Part shown: positions 17,213 to 25,557 of the stretch, piece by piece
How the letters are laid out: every line of letters starts with the position of its first letter
Position numbering within the stretch: position 1 is the first letter of the stretch
Assembly: GCF_023634655.1 (NCBI RefSeq)
Contig: NZ_JAMKMS010000002.1
Coordinates: 353,965 to 417,964, forward strand
Direction of reading: 5' to 3'
DNA: 64,000 nucleotides
DNA from: Vibrio methylphosphonaticus
GTDB taxonomy: Bacteria; Pseudomonadota; Gammaproteobacteria; Enterobacterales; Vibrionaceae
Program-made: the position numbers and the translations under genes
The notes under the pieces: model-generated
Told to the model about the DNA's origin: nothing
Seen by the model: the letters and a program-made list of their open reading frames with translations, nothing else
Database searches by the model: none

Positions 17213-18247
17213 ATGCTTAGACATTACTCTCTACCCGTTATATTCGCCGGCTTTATCACGCTACTTATCGTCACAACTGTCTACTCCGTGACGGTTGGAC
17301 CAATGTCGATTTCATTCTCAGATAGCGTGATCGCATTGACAACACGCTCTAATGAACTCGCCCCTCACATCCCTTTAGTCGTCAATGATATCCGTTTGCC
17401 CCGAACACTATTGTGCTTAGTAGTAGGTGCAATTTTGGCCATTTGCGGCACGGTCATGCAGGGGTTATTTCGTAATCCCCTTGCGGAACCCGGCATCATA
17501 GGTGTCTCAGCTGGCGCGTCACTGGGCGGCGCGATTGCGATTGTCTGTTTTTCTACACTCGGTACACAATTTCCGGAATTGATGAATCTCGCCGTCGTCC
17601 CCATCTTTGCTTTTCTTGGCGGGGCATTGACCACTGTTTTAGTCTATAAACTGGGTTCAGGGAAGTTTGGAACATCAGTCACAATTATGCTTTTAGCTGG
17701 GGTAGCGATAAGTGCTTTGGCGGGAGCAGGGATCGGCTTTCTCAATTTTGTCGCCGATGATCAAATGCTTCGCGATCTCTCTTTATGGTCAATGGGCTCT
17801 CTTGCTGGTGCAACATGGGGAAAGATATCGCTTGCAACATTGACTCTTCTGGTTCTGCTCATCCTCTTTTCAAAGAAGGCAATGGCGCTTAATGCCTTGC
17901 TCCTTGGCGAATCTGAGGCGTTGCATCTTGGTATTGCGGTACAACGCCTCAAACGTCAATTAATACTACTCACCGCTGTGGGTGTAGGCGTCACTGTCAG
18001 TGTATCTGGTCCTATCGGTTTTATCGGCTTGATCATTCCTCATCTGGGACGGATGCTCATAGGCCCTGATCACCGAACACTATTGCCGGTATCCGCACTG
18101 CTTGGCGCTCTATTGATGACGGCAGCTGACATGATCGCCAGAGTTGTCGTTGCACCTGCAGAGTTACCAGTTGGGATCGTAACTGCGATCGTCGGCGCCC
18201 CATTTTTCCTCTATCTGCTTTTTCAGCAAAAAGGGAAGATTCTTTGA
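17213..18247 (+). CDS. hutC: Heme ABC transporter permease HutC
   Basis: This 344-residue FecCD/BtuC-type permease has about nine to ten membrane helices. It carries the family signature NDIRLPRTLLCLVVGAILAI, GTVMQGLFRNPLAEPGIIGV, GPIGFIGLIIPHLGRMLIGP and the C-terminal LPVGIVTAIVGAPFFLYLL. It forms the membrane channel for haem import with HutD. The ATG has no strong ribosome site, in line with reduced expression after the stem-loop. Its stop overlaps the hutD start by one base. Confidence 0.94.
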   Translation: MLRHYSLPVIFAGFITLLIVTTVYSVTVGPMSISFSDSVIALTTRSNELAPHIPLVVNDIRLPRTLLCLVVGAILAICGTVMQGLFRNPLAEPGIIGVSAGASLGGAIAIVCFSTLGTQFPELMNLAVVPIFAFLGGALTTVLVYKLGSGKFGTSVTIMLLAGVAISALAGAGIGFLNFVADDQMLRDLSLWSMGSLAGATWGKISLATLTLLVLLILFSKKAMALNALLLGESEALHLGIAVQRLKRQLILLTAVGVGVTVSVSGPIGFIGLIIPHLGRMLIGPDHRTLLPVSALLGALLMTAADMIARVVVAPAELPVGIVTAIVGAPFFLYLLFQQKGKIL

Positions 18248-19068
18248 TGACATACCAAAAGACAACGACAGGAAATTCAGTGATTAGTGAATCTGAATAC
18301 GCCATTTCGGCCAGCAACATTTCGGTTAAGTTTGCCCATACCACAGTTTTGGACAACGTTTCTATCAACCTAAAACCTGGGGAAGTCACCGCGTTACTCG
18401 GTCCAAATGGTGCAGGGAAAAGCACGCTGTTAAAAGTGCTTAGTGGAGAAATAAAAACCCAGGCGAATATTCACTATTTCGGTCACTCACGCGACACCTG
18501 GACGCCTTCTAAGCTCGCCATGCATTTAGGTCTTGTGTCGCAACACAGTACGTTAAGTTTTCCATTTCTCGCTTCAGAGGTGGTAGAGCTTGGTGCTATA
18601 CCGCTTAAACTGCCTAATCGAGATATTAAAGCGTTAGCAAAGCATTACCTTAACACTGTCGATATGTTGCCACTTGCCTCGCGTGCCTATCCCAGTTTAT
18701 CCGGGGGGGAGAAACAACGAATCCACTTTGCAAGAGTACTGAGTCAGCTTCACCATGCTAAAAGACAAGCTATCCTCATGCTAGACGAACCCACTTCAGC
18801 GCTCGATCTTGCTCACCAACACCAAACACTCACGCTGGCCCGTGAGTTAGCGACTCAGCGCAATGCAGCCGTAGTGATCGTTCTTCATGATTTAAACTTG
18901 GCTGCACAATATTCGGATCGTATTGTGGTATTAAATAAACAAAGAATTGTCGCAGATGGCTCACCACAAGAGGCTATCACCCGCCAGATGATTTCCGACG
19001 TTTATGGCTATGATTCCATAATTACCAAACATCCAACGAAAGGGTTCCCCTTAGTGTTGTCTCAGTAA
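18247..19068 (+). CDS. hutD: Heme ABC transporter ATP-binding protein HutD
   Basis: This 273-residue ABC ATPase has Walker A GPNGAGKST, signature LSGGEKQ, Walker B AILMLDEPTSALD and the switch histidine in VIVLHDLNLAAQYSD. It powers HutBC haem import. The start is the ATG overlapping the hutC TGA (TGATG); a TTG one codon upstream is in frame but less likely. It ends the haem operon before a bidirectional terminator. Confidence 0.95.
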   Translation: MTYQKTTTGNSVISESEYAISASNISVKFAHTTVLDNVSINLKPGEVTALLGPNGAGKSTLLKVLSGEIKTQANIHYFGHSRDTWTPSKLAMHLGLVSQHSTLSFPFLASEVVELGAIPLKLPNRDIKALAKHYLNTVDMLPLASRAYPSLSGGEKQRIHFARVLSQLHHAKRQAILMLDEPTSALDLAHQHQTLTLARELATQRNAAVVIVLHDLNLAAQYSDRIVVLNKQRIVADGSPQEAITRQMISDVYGYDSIITKHPTKGFPLVLSQ

Positions 19069-19126
19069 TTGAATGAATATTCCAAATGACAAGAAATCAT
19101 TTAAGATAAGATAACTCATTGACCAT

Positions 19127-19162
19127 AAAAATACCGCAACCATTAATAGTTGCGGTATTTAA
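19127..19162. terminator. Bidirectional terminator between hutD and the TetR gene
   Basis: The 12-bp perfect stem AAATACCGCAAC / GTTGCGGTATTT has an 8-base loop and AAAA on the left side. It serves convergent genes. Confidence 0.9.
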
Positions 19163-19201
19163 GTAGATAAACAATAAACGAGTAAAAGTGAAAAGGGCTA
19201 T

Positions 19202-19663
19202 TTACTTACTTAATTGAATCAAAGAACGGCCTAACAACCACTCCAATTCTTTTTCACTTCCTGCGCCATATTGCGTTTCAACTAAATTGTATAAGCGGTC
19301 GATACCTTTAGAGGCAAACTCATGCGCGTTTTCTGAAGTCACAATATGATGAAAGAGTAACTTTAAAATTGCCAAAAACTCATCATTCTTTAGTGCTTTT
19401 AACCAACTATCGACGAAATTATCCAACCCGCCTTCAAACTCAAGATGTTCCACGAACATCTTAAAGATTCGCCCGTCAAGCGCCGCTGTAAAGTCCGTTT
19501 TCTTTGGAAAGTGATGACTAATCCCTGTTCTTGATACGCCAGTCTGTTGACTTAAAGTCGTGTAAGACATTTTGTCGTAACCCAAACGGATGATTTGGTC
19601 GACAACTGCTTCCATAATCTTTTGAATAGTGATTTCAGTATCTTCTTTACTACGCTTTGGCAT
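19202..19663 (-). CDS. TetR/AcrR family transcriptional regulator
   Basis: The 153-residue protein has an N-terminal TetR helix-turn-helix (about 10-58, TLSQQTGVSRTGISHHFPKK) and a short ligand-type helical domain. It is shorter than typical TetR proteins (190-220). A TetR gene also follows the hut cluster on V. cholerae chromosome II, so the position is conserved. Its targets are unknown; it is convergent with hutD rather than divergent from it, so control of haem genes is only possible. Confidence 0.88.
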   Translation of the reverse strand: MPKRSKEDTEITIQKIMEAVVDQIIRLGYDKMSYTTLSQQTGVSRTGISHHFPKKTDFTAALDGRIFKMFVEHLEFEGGLDNFVDSWLKALKNDEFLAILKLLFHHIVTSENAHEFASKGIDRLYNLVETQYGAGSEKELEWLLGRSLIQLSK

Positions 19664-20060
19664 TTGAAGCTCTTCTCTATATTGCTGTGATGCATTGGCT
19701 GTATGCTATACCATAATTAAAGCAATTCTCGGTAAAATTATCTAATAAAATAACAAGAATAATGATTAACCTTTGATCACGGTATTATAAGTATGCTCAT
19801 AAACGGATATGAGATATGCATACAATTGAAATATTATAAAAAACCATTAATAGATTTATAACTTATAAAGTCTATCACTACTCCGTTTAGTAAATACAAC
19901 TGTGTACTCTATCGCTAGGACACCTGTCTCATTTTTGAGAACCTCATCACACTTACTACTTACAGCTTGCATAATAAAAGCTATCAAGATCTTCATCTAC
20001 ATCAATCAAATGAATGCATATGCAACTTAAGTGTTAGCCAATGCTGGTGACTTTTATTCG
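19664..20060. other. AT-rich intergenic region
   Basis: I see no gene, terminator or known RNA element here. It should contain the leftward promoter of the TetR gene and possibly a rightward promoter for the small genes that follow. The sequence is unusually A+T rich at its left half. Confidence 0.4.
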
Positions 20061-20168
20061 ATGAAGAACTATCTCTCCGGCAGAACACGACTTTGTGTAC
20101 TTACATTAATGCTGTCAATTTTTTCTGGCTACCTGATAACCACAGTTATAGAATGGTCTCATAATTAG
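20061..20168 (+). CDS. Possible 35-residue single-pass membrane microprotein
   Basis: The short frame ATG...TAG encodes 35 residues beginning MKNYLSGRTRLCVLTLMLSI: a basic N-terminus, one hydrophobic helix (about 11-30, ending GYLITTVI), and EWSHN. This is the usual shape of small bacterial inner-membrane proteins. It ends 14 bases before the YfcZ-family gene on the same strand. The only upstream ribosome-like sequence is GGTGA about 12 bases away, which is weak. It could be chance; comparison with related genomes would decide. Confidence 0.35.
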   Translation: MKNYLSGRTRLCVLTLMLSIFSGYLITTVIEWSHN

Positions 20169-20182
20169 TAAGAGGTATTGTT

Positions 20183-20482
20183 ATGTCAAACACATATAAA
20201 GAAGAAGCAGTATGTGACGCTTGTGGCGTCTCCGGAGAAATGGGCTTCATCATCAAAGAGGGTGACGATGTGGCTGAGGTTCAGCTCTTTGCTGAATCTA
20301 AAGCACTGTTAGAGCAAGAAATTCAAAAGTATATCGATCTTGCTCAGTCAGTCTCTAAAGAAGTTCAATACGACATTTCTGCTCTCGAAGAGGACTCTAC
20401 CGAACTGCAAGCTCGTTTCAAATTTGAGGTAAGTGCAGAAAAGCTCATTTTTGAACTTAAGACACGCTCTATCTCTCGCTAG
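20183..20482 (+). CDS. YfcZ/YiiS family protein (DUF406)
   Basis: The 99-residue protein matches the small DUF406 family of YfcZ/YiiS: a Cys pair near the N-terminus (AVCDACG), a central ESKALLEQEIQKYIDLAQSV helix, and the conserved end FKFEVSAEKLIFELKTR. The function of the family is not known. AGAGG precedes the ATG. It ends at a bidirectional terminator shared with the convergent DUF1496 gene. Confidence 0.85.
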   Translation: MSNTYKEEAVCDACGVSGEMGFIIKEGDDVAEVQLFAESKALLEQEIQKYIDLAQSVSKEVQYDISALEEDSTELQARFKFEVSAEKLIFELKTRSISR

Positions 20483-20565
20483 CCTCTAAAAATCGGCTAA
20501 TATTGAGCGATAGACTGAACACTAGCAAATAAGAGCGTGAATGGGATCATTCACGTCAAGATGCT

Positions 20566-20592
20566 AAAGCGAGCACTATTGCTCGCTTTTTA
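20566..20592. terminator. Bidirectional terminator overlapping the DUF1496 stop codon
   Basis: The stem AAAGCGAGCA / TGCTCGCTTT with loop CTAT is followed by TTAA. The minus-strand stop codon of the DUF1496 gene lies in the loop, so the hairpin is partly coding. Confidence 0.85.
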
Positions 20593-20887
20593 AACGCTTC
20601 CACTTCAGTTCACCATTCATCTCAAAGTCTTGTTCCGCCACGCACTGTAAGATGACCCCCTCTACGTTGATCACTGACCCCAATGAAAATGCCTTATCAT
20701 TGAAATAACACACTCGTTTACCTAGCTTAGAATCAGAAAGCAGCACCGCAGCCCCTACGTCTACTCCCGGTGTCGTGATTACTTTTGCATTAACGGAAGA
20801 CAGAGGTGCCCCGACGGCGACGATAACTATTGCCGTTAATTTTGAAATCGCACGCCACGTTTTCCATTGTTTTCGTTGACTATCCAT
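20576..20887 (-). CDS. DUF1496 domain-containing exported protein (YnjH-like)
   Basis: This 103-residue protein has a signal-type N-terminus (basic head, then ISKLTAIVIVAVGAPLSSVNA). The C-terminal DUF1496 pattern is RVCYFNDKAFSLGSVINVEG, LQC and a final WKRL, comparable with E. coli YnjH (CCIYQDQNYSEGAVIKAEGV). Its two cysteines could form a disulfide in the periplasm. Its function is unknown. It is divergent from the exported repeat protein, with only 43 bases between starts, so the two share a promoter region. Confidence 0.8.
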   Translation of the reverse strand: MDSQRKQWKTWRAISKLTAIVIVAVGAPLSSVNAKVITTPGVDVGAAVLLSDSKLGKRVCYFNDKAFSLGSVINVEGVILQCVAEQDFEMNGELKWKRLKSEQ

Positions 20888-20930
20888 TGCACACTACCCG
20901 TATTGTCATTAATTTTCGGCTCTGTTTTCT

Positions 20931-21533
20931 ATGATTCGCGTCTGTTTACTTATTATTACTTGGCTTGCTTCTGCTAGTCAGCTTAACGCGACATCGCTTG
21001 ATCACCATAAAATTCTCAACCATCTTGATAATTACGGCAATCTCCACCTCCGCAATAAACCCTACACGGCATTGCCAGATGGGCTCATTATCAAAGGTAA
21101 CCTCAACATTGCAAAAACAGCCATAGAAGTCTTACCCAATAATTTAGATATCCAAGGTAGCCTAGACGCCTCCAATAGTTTAGTGGCGTATATCCCAAGA
21201 GGAACGAAAATCACAGGTTATGCGAATCTGCTCGGCAGTCAGTTAGCGGCATGGCCTGAAGGTGTGACTCCCGGAGGATATATCAACTTAACGGATACGC
21301 CCGTTGTTAAACTTCCTGACGGCATGATCGTTAATGGTGATCTTGGCCTGATTCGAACCCCACTATCAGAGCTACCAGACAACCTTATCGTCAAAGGTAG
21401 TTTGTACATCGGTGGCTCAAACATTACCACTCTTCCTGCCACACTCACTGTTGACGGTAATATATTTCTTGGCGGCAATCGCATTACAAAGTGGCCAACA
21501 AACCTCACACTTGGTGGCGCAGTTGCTCGCTAA
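20931..21533 (+). CDS. Exported leucine-rich-repeat-like protein of exact 20-residue repeats
   Basis: The 200-residue protein has a signal peptide (about 1-20, cleaved near LNA-TS). From residue 48 it has seven consecutive repeats of exactly 20 residues and a partial eighth. The consensus is roughly LPDxLxVxGxLxLxxTxIxx, for example LPDGLIIKGNLNIAKTAIEV. This resembles the short LPX-type bacterial leucine-rich repeats (YopM/IpaH class) and should form a curved beta solenoid. There is no catalytic or anchoring domain, so a periplasmic or secreted binding role is inferred. I recognise no named family. It may be co-regulated with the divergent DUF1496 gene. Confidence 0.8.
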   Translation: MIRVCLLIITWLASASQLNATSLDHHKILNHLDNYGNLHLRNKPYTALPDGLIIKGNLNIAKTAIEVLPNNLDIQGSLDASNSLVAYIPRGTKITGYANLLGSQLAAWPEGVTPGGYINLTDTPVVKLPDGMIVNGDLGLIRTPLSELPDNLIVKGSLYIGGSNITTLPATLTVDGNIFLGGNRITKWPTNLTLGGAVAR

Positions 21534-21582
21534 ATAACCTTTTCAAGTTCGCAGCTCCTGGTTACTCTGCGTTTCACTACGC

Positions 21583-22488
21583 TTAAAAGTAGTGGGATAT
21601 GGTCAAATACCTTGTGCGTATATGTTCAATGAGAAGACGAACTTTATTTGGCGGCTGCCGGGTAAACGGGTACACGGCATAGATACCCAGCTTTTTCCCA
21701 ACTTGCTCTGGAAAAATGTCCACTAGCTGCCCATTTCGTACATCATGGTACACCAGACAACGCGGTACATACGCAATGCCATGGCCCCCCAGTGCCGCCT
21801 TTCTTAATGCGCCAGCATTATTGGTTGAGAACGAACCGGATACCTTAATGATTTGATTACCACTTTGACCTGCTTTGAATTCCCAATCCGTTGCCCCTGT
21901 AGTTTGATAGGCATACTGAAGGCAATTATGCTGCGTTAAATCATGTGGCTTTAACGGCTTACCATTTTTGGCAATATAAGAAGGCGACGCGCACACGACC
22001 CATTGAGAATCGAGAATGTGGCGCGCAATTAAACTGGAATCTTCTAAGTAACCTGTACGAATAACCAAGTCATACCCACCATCCACGAGGTCGACAAAAC
22101 GATTGTCTAGCGACATATCAACGCTAAGACCCGGATACATATTACAAAACTCCGCCACGGCGTCGGCAAGAATCAGATCGCCGGATATGGTCGGCACAGA
22201 CATTTTAATATGCCCACTAATATTCTCGCCAAAACCCGACACCGATGCAGCGGCCTCCATCGTCGCTTGGGTCACATTTTTAGCACTGTGGAGCAACGCT
22301 TTACCCGCTTCAGTTAACGTTAATTTACGCGTTGTTCGATATAATAACTGCACGCCTAGTTCGTCTTCCAGCCGAGCAATCCGTTTACTAACTACCGAAT
22401 TTGTCAGGTTATTTTGCTCAGCGGCTCGACTAAAAGCCCCCAATTCAACTACCTGATAGAACAAGATCAAATCATCTGCACGCATCAC
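21583..22488 (-). CDS. LysR family transcriptional regulator
   Basis: This 301-residue LysR protein has an N-terminal winged helix-turn-helix (about 1-60, FYQVVELGAFSRAAEQNNLT) and a substrate-binding domain (about 90-295, HIKMSVPTISGDLILADAVA). It belongs to the CrgA/DsdC-like group with a C-terminal RLLIEHIRTRY. It is divergent from the lactate genes, so it is the natural candidate for their regulator; many LysR proteins control the adjacent divergent operon. The ligand is not known. Confidence 0.92.
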   Translation of the reverse strand: MMRADDLILFYQVVELGAFSRAAEQNNLTNSVVSKRIARLEDELGVQLLYRTTRKLTLTEAGKALLHSAKNVTQATMEAAASVSGFGENISGHIKMSVPTISGDLILADAVAEFCNMYPGLSVDMSLDNRFVDLVDGGYDLVIRTGYLEDSSLIARHILDSQWVVCASPSYIAKNGKPLKPHDLTQHNCLQYAYQTTGATDWEFKAGQSGNQIIKVSGSFSTNNAGALRKAALGGHGIAYVPRCLVYHDVRNGQLVDIFPEQVGKKLGIYAVYPFTRQPPNKVRLLIEHIRTRYLTISHYF

Positions 22489-22503
22489 ATTAGGTCATTT
22501 ATG

Positions 22504-22526
22504 GAAATAATCATTTTCATTATTTC
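22504..22526. promoter_or_regulatory. Palindromic element between the LysR gene and lutA
   Basis: GAAATAAT (22504-22511) and ATTATTTC (22519-22526) are perfect inverted arms around CATTTTC. The core AATAATCATTTTCATTATT resembles a Fur box, which would fit operon products rich in Fe-S clusters. It could equally be the LysR operator. It lies 15 bases from the LysR start. Confidence 0.5.
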
Positions 22527-22619
22527 TCTGTATCAAGGAAATTGGAAGCGTTAACTTCACACTTTATTAACAGCCCAGTCACAATATGGCATAACTGAGT
22601 TAGACGTTGGAGTCACATC

Positions 22620-23369
22620 ATGCGTATCTACCCACCGAAACCATCAAAGGTCTATTTCTACGCTACCTGTCTAGTGGACGTGTTTGACCCTGATGCAGGA
22701 CTCGACGCAATCACTTTGCTCGAACAACAAGGCATTGATGTCGTTTTTGTCGAAAAGCAAACCTGTTGTGGTCAACCCGCTTATACTTCCGGCTATCCCA
22801 AGGAAGCAAAACAGGTCGCTCAAAGCCAAATAGATTTATTTCCAGAGCCTTATCCCATCATTGTGTTATCAGGATCTTGCGGTGGCATGATGCACCACCA
22901 CTACCCAACACTGTTCAAAGGTAGCCATCAAGAAGCCAAGGTGAACGCCTTCTGTGACCGGGTATTTGAATTGACAGAATTCTTAGTCAAAGTCTGCCGA
23001 GTTAAGCTAACCGATAACGGGCAGCCGGTGTCCGTCGTAATGCATACCTCATGCGCAGCCCGACGAGAGATGAATGTCCATGCCACCTCAACAGAGCTGT
23101 TATCTCAGCTCTCTAATGTCGAACTGCGTGTGCAGGATTACGAAAGTGAATGCTGCGGGTTTGGAGGAAGCTTTTCAGTCCGTCATCCAGACATCTCTCA
23201 AGCCATGGTCGAAGATAAGACTCGCCATATCAGCAATACGCATTCCGATACCCTCGTCAGTGCGGATTGGGGCTGTTTGCTCAATATCAACGGCGCGTTC
23301 GAATACCAACACAAGCCAATCATTGGTCGCCACCTTGCTTCTTTCTTACTTGAGCGTACACAGGGGTAA
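22620..23369 (+). CDS. lutA: Lactate utilization Fe-S protein LutA (LldE/YkgE family)
   Basis: This 249-residue protein has two cysteine-rich CCG-type domains, here VEKQTCCGQPAYTSG and YESECCGFGGSFSV, with HTSCAARREM between them. LutA/LldE, LutB/LldF and LutC/LldG form a membrane-associated complex that oxidises L-lactate to pyruvate. LutB starts four bases after its stop. The operon lies opposite a LysR regulator. Confidence 0.92.
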   Translation: MRIYPPKPSKVYFYATCLVDVFDPDAGLDAITLLEQQGIDVVFVEKQTCCGQPAYTSGYPKEAKQVAQSQIDLFPEPYPIIVLSGSCGGMMHHHYPTLFKGSHQEAKVNAFCDRVFELTEFLVKVCRVKLTDNGQPVSVVMHTSCAARREMNVHATSTELLSQLSNVELRVQDYESECCGFGGSFSVRHPDISQAMVEDKTRHISNTHSDTLVSADWGCLLNINGAFEYQHKPIIGRHLASFLLERTQG

Positions 23370-23373
23370 ATTC

Positions 23374-24789
23374 ATGAGCCAACAACCTAGCAATTTTCAT
23401 CAGCAAGCCAAAGAGGCGCTCGACGATGCTCAACTGCGCGATAATTTTCGTGGGGTGATGGATTACTTACGCGACAAAAGAAAGACGGCCTTTGAGGACC
23501 CAGAAGAAGAGGAAACTATCCGCAATATTGCAGAATCTATTCGCCAGCGCTGCTTAAGTAAACTTCCCGAGCTCTTAGAGCAACTCGAATTCAACTGCTA
23601 TCGAAATGGGATCCAAGTGCATTGGGCGGAAACCCCACAACAAGCGAATGATCTGATTGCTGATATTTCAGCTCAGCACGATGCCAAGCTGATCATCAAA
23701 GGTAAGTCGATGGTTAGCGAAGAAATAGAAATGAATCATACGTTGGAAAAGCTAGGGATCCGCTGCCTAGAAAGTGATATGGGCGAATACATTGTGCAAC
23801 TTGACGGTGACAAACCCTCACACATCATCATGCCTGCTATCCACAAAAACAAACAAGAAGTCAGTGACACCTTTAGCACCCATTTGGATAATTTTACTCC
23901 GACCAATGATGTCGATAGCTTGATTCAGACCGGCCGTACTCGGCTAAGACGTCAGTTTTTTGAGGCGGATATTGGTCTATCTGGGGTGAACTTTGCGGTG
24001 GCAGAAACCGGTACGCTCTGCCTAGTTGAAAATGAAGGCAATGGCAGAATGTCAACAACCGTACCCAAGGTGCATATTGCCATTACAGGCATAGAAAAAG
24101 TTGTCGAATTTCTAGCGGATGTGCCACCTCTGTACAGCGCACTCACTCGCAGCGCAACAGGGCAAGCCATTACCACCTACTTCAATATGATCAGCTCACC
24201 TCGAAAACATGCCGAAAAAGATGGGCCTGAAGAGGTACACCTCATCTTACTTGATAACGGTCGTAGCCAAGCTTACCAAGACGAGGAACTGCGTAAAACC
24301 TTACAGTGTATACGTTGTGGTGCGTGCATGAACCACTGCCCTGTTTACACCAAAATAGGGGGCCACGCTTATGGCACCGTTTATCCTGGTCCAATAGGGA
24401 AAATCATTTCACCGCATTTATTAGGACTGGACAAAACCAAAGACCTTGTGACGGCATCAAGCTTGTGTGGTGCCTGTGGTGAAGTCTGCCCGGTCAAAAT
24501 TCCTATTCCTGAAATGCTATTACGGCTCAGACAAGAAGCCAAGCATCCAGCACGCAAAGACAATGCCCCCTTAAAAGGACAAAATGCCGCGCATAGCACA
24601 ATGGAATCTGCGCTTATGTCCAGTTATGCGCTCGCCGCTTCATCACCAAACCTTTATCACTCGGCCACCTTTCTCACCAGTAAACTGCAACACCTTATTC
24701 CAAGTAACCTTGGTGCATGGACGCAATGTCGCACCCGCCCTAAGCCTGCTGATAAAACACTGCATCAGCGCATGAAAGCTCGTAAGTAA
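23374..24789 (+). CDS. lutB: Lactate utilization Fe-S protein LutB (LldF/YkgF family)
   Basis: The 471-residue protein has an N-terminal LUD domain (about 60-290, KGKSMVSEEIEMNHTLEKLG and VAETGTLCLVENEGNGRMST) and a C-terminal 4Fe-4S ferredoxin-like domain (CIRCGACMNHCPVY and CGACGEVCPVKIP). It passes electrons from lactate oxidation within the LutABC complex. A longer open frame runs back inside lutA, but the ATG right after the lutA stop fits the family start. Confidence 0.93.
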   Translation: MSQQPSNFHQQAKEALDDAQLRDNFRGVMDYLRDKRKTAFEDPEEEETIRNIAESIRQRCLSKLPELLEQLEFNCYRNGIQVHWAETPQQANDLIADISAQHDAKLIIKGKSMVSEEIEMNHTLEKLGIRCLESDMGEYIVQLDGDKPSHIIMPAIHKNKQEVSDTFSTHLDNFTPTNDVDSLIQTGRTRLRRQFFEADIGLSGVNFAVAETGTLCLVENEGNGRMSTTVPKVHIAITGIEKVVEFLADVPPLYSALTRSATGQAITTYFNMISSPRKHAEKDGPEEVHLILLDNGRSQAYQDEELRKTLQCIRCGACMNHCPVYTKIGGHAYGTVYPGPIGKIISPHLLGLDKTKDLVTASSLCGACGEVCPVKIPIPEMLLRLRQEAKHPARKDNAPLKGQNAAHSTMESALMSSYALAASSPNLYHSATFLTSKLQHLIPSNLGAWTQCRTRPKPADKTLHQRMKARK

Positions 24790-24872
24790 ATCTAAACCGC
24801 AAGTCAATTTAAGCTCGTACGCGAATGAACGATCGTCAGCGTTCAAAAATAATTATGAATCAGGTGATGACA

Positions 24873-25538
24873 ATGGATACACGCAGCAGTAAAGAAAACA
24901 TTCTTAGCCGCCTCAAGCGCGCGCCGCGCTCCAGCTATCAAGGGGATGAACCCGTTTATCGTCCATGGGGGAGTGATTCGGCGCTCACTATGGATAACAA
25001 AGCACAACGCTTCATCTCAATGATGACGGCCAACCATACCGACGTAAAAGTCACGACTCGTGCAGCACTCGTATCCACTCTTCGGGGCGTGATATCAGAC
25101 TATCAACTTAATCACATCGCTATTGGGACGGCGGGTGAATATATCGACGCGTGCCAAAATGCCACCAGCCATGTTCAAGTGACAGAATTTATCCACTGCA
25201 TAGAGCACTGGAAAACAGAACTTTTTGACCAAGTTGATGCTGGCATCACACACTCTGCTGGCGGAATTGCCGATACTGGTGCCATCATTTTGTGGCCAAC
25301 TGAGCATGAACCGAGAACGCTCTCACTCGTTCCTCCTTGTCACATTGCGCTGGTAAAAAAATCAATGTTGTTTGGGCATTTTCAACAGGCGATGGCGCAC
25401 AATCAGTGGAATCATTATATGCCTAGCAACGCCTTGTTGATTTCTGGGCCATCAAAGACAGCAGATATCCAACAAACCTTAGCGTACGGCGCGCATGGCC
25501 CCAGTCAACTGGTCGTCATTTTCTTGGAAGATGAATAA
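24873..25538 (+). CDS. lutC: Lactate utilization protein LutC (LldG/YkgG family)
   Basis: The LUD-domain protein is about 221 residues from the chosen ATG. It shows the family pattern DAGITHSAGGIADTGAIILW, EPRTLSLVPPCHIALV and GPSKTADIQQTLAYGAHGP. It is the third subunit of the lactate oxidation complex. In-frame ATGs lie upstream at 24825 and 24855; AGGTGA lies just before 24873 and no good site precedes the others, so this start is preferred but not certain. The gene is 83 bases after lutB and 19 bases before the FAD enzyme. Confidence 0.9.
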   Translation: MDTRSSKENILSRLKRAPRSSYQGDEPVYRPWGSDSALTMDNKAQRFISMMTANHTDVKVTTRAALVSTLRGVISDYQLNHIAIGTAGEYIDACQNATSHVQVTEFIHCIEHWKTELFDQVDAGITHSAGGIADTGAIILWPTEHEPRTLSLVPPCHIALVKKSMLFGHFQQAMAHNQWNHYMPSNALLISGPSKTADIQQTLAYGAHGPSQLVVIFLEDE

Positions 25539-25557
25539 CATTTAAAGGATGATAGTA

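Noticed and set aside
23074..23373. Long N-terminal extension of lutB inside lutA
   Set aside because: The extension is out-of-frame lutA sequence; the ATG just after the lutA stop matches the family start.
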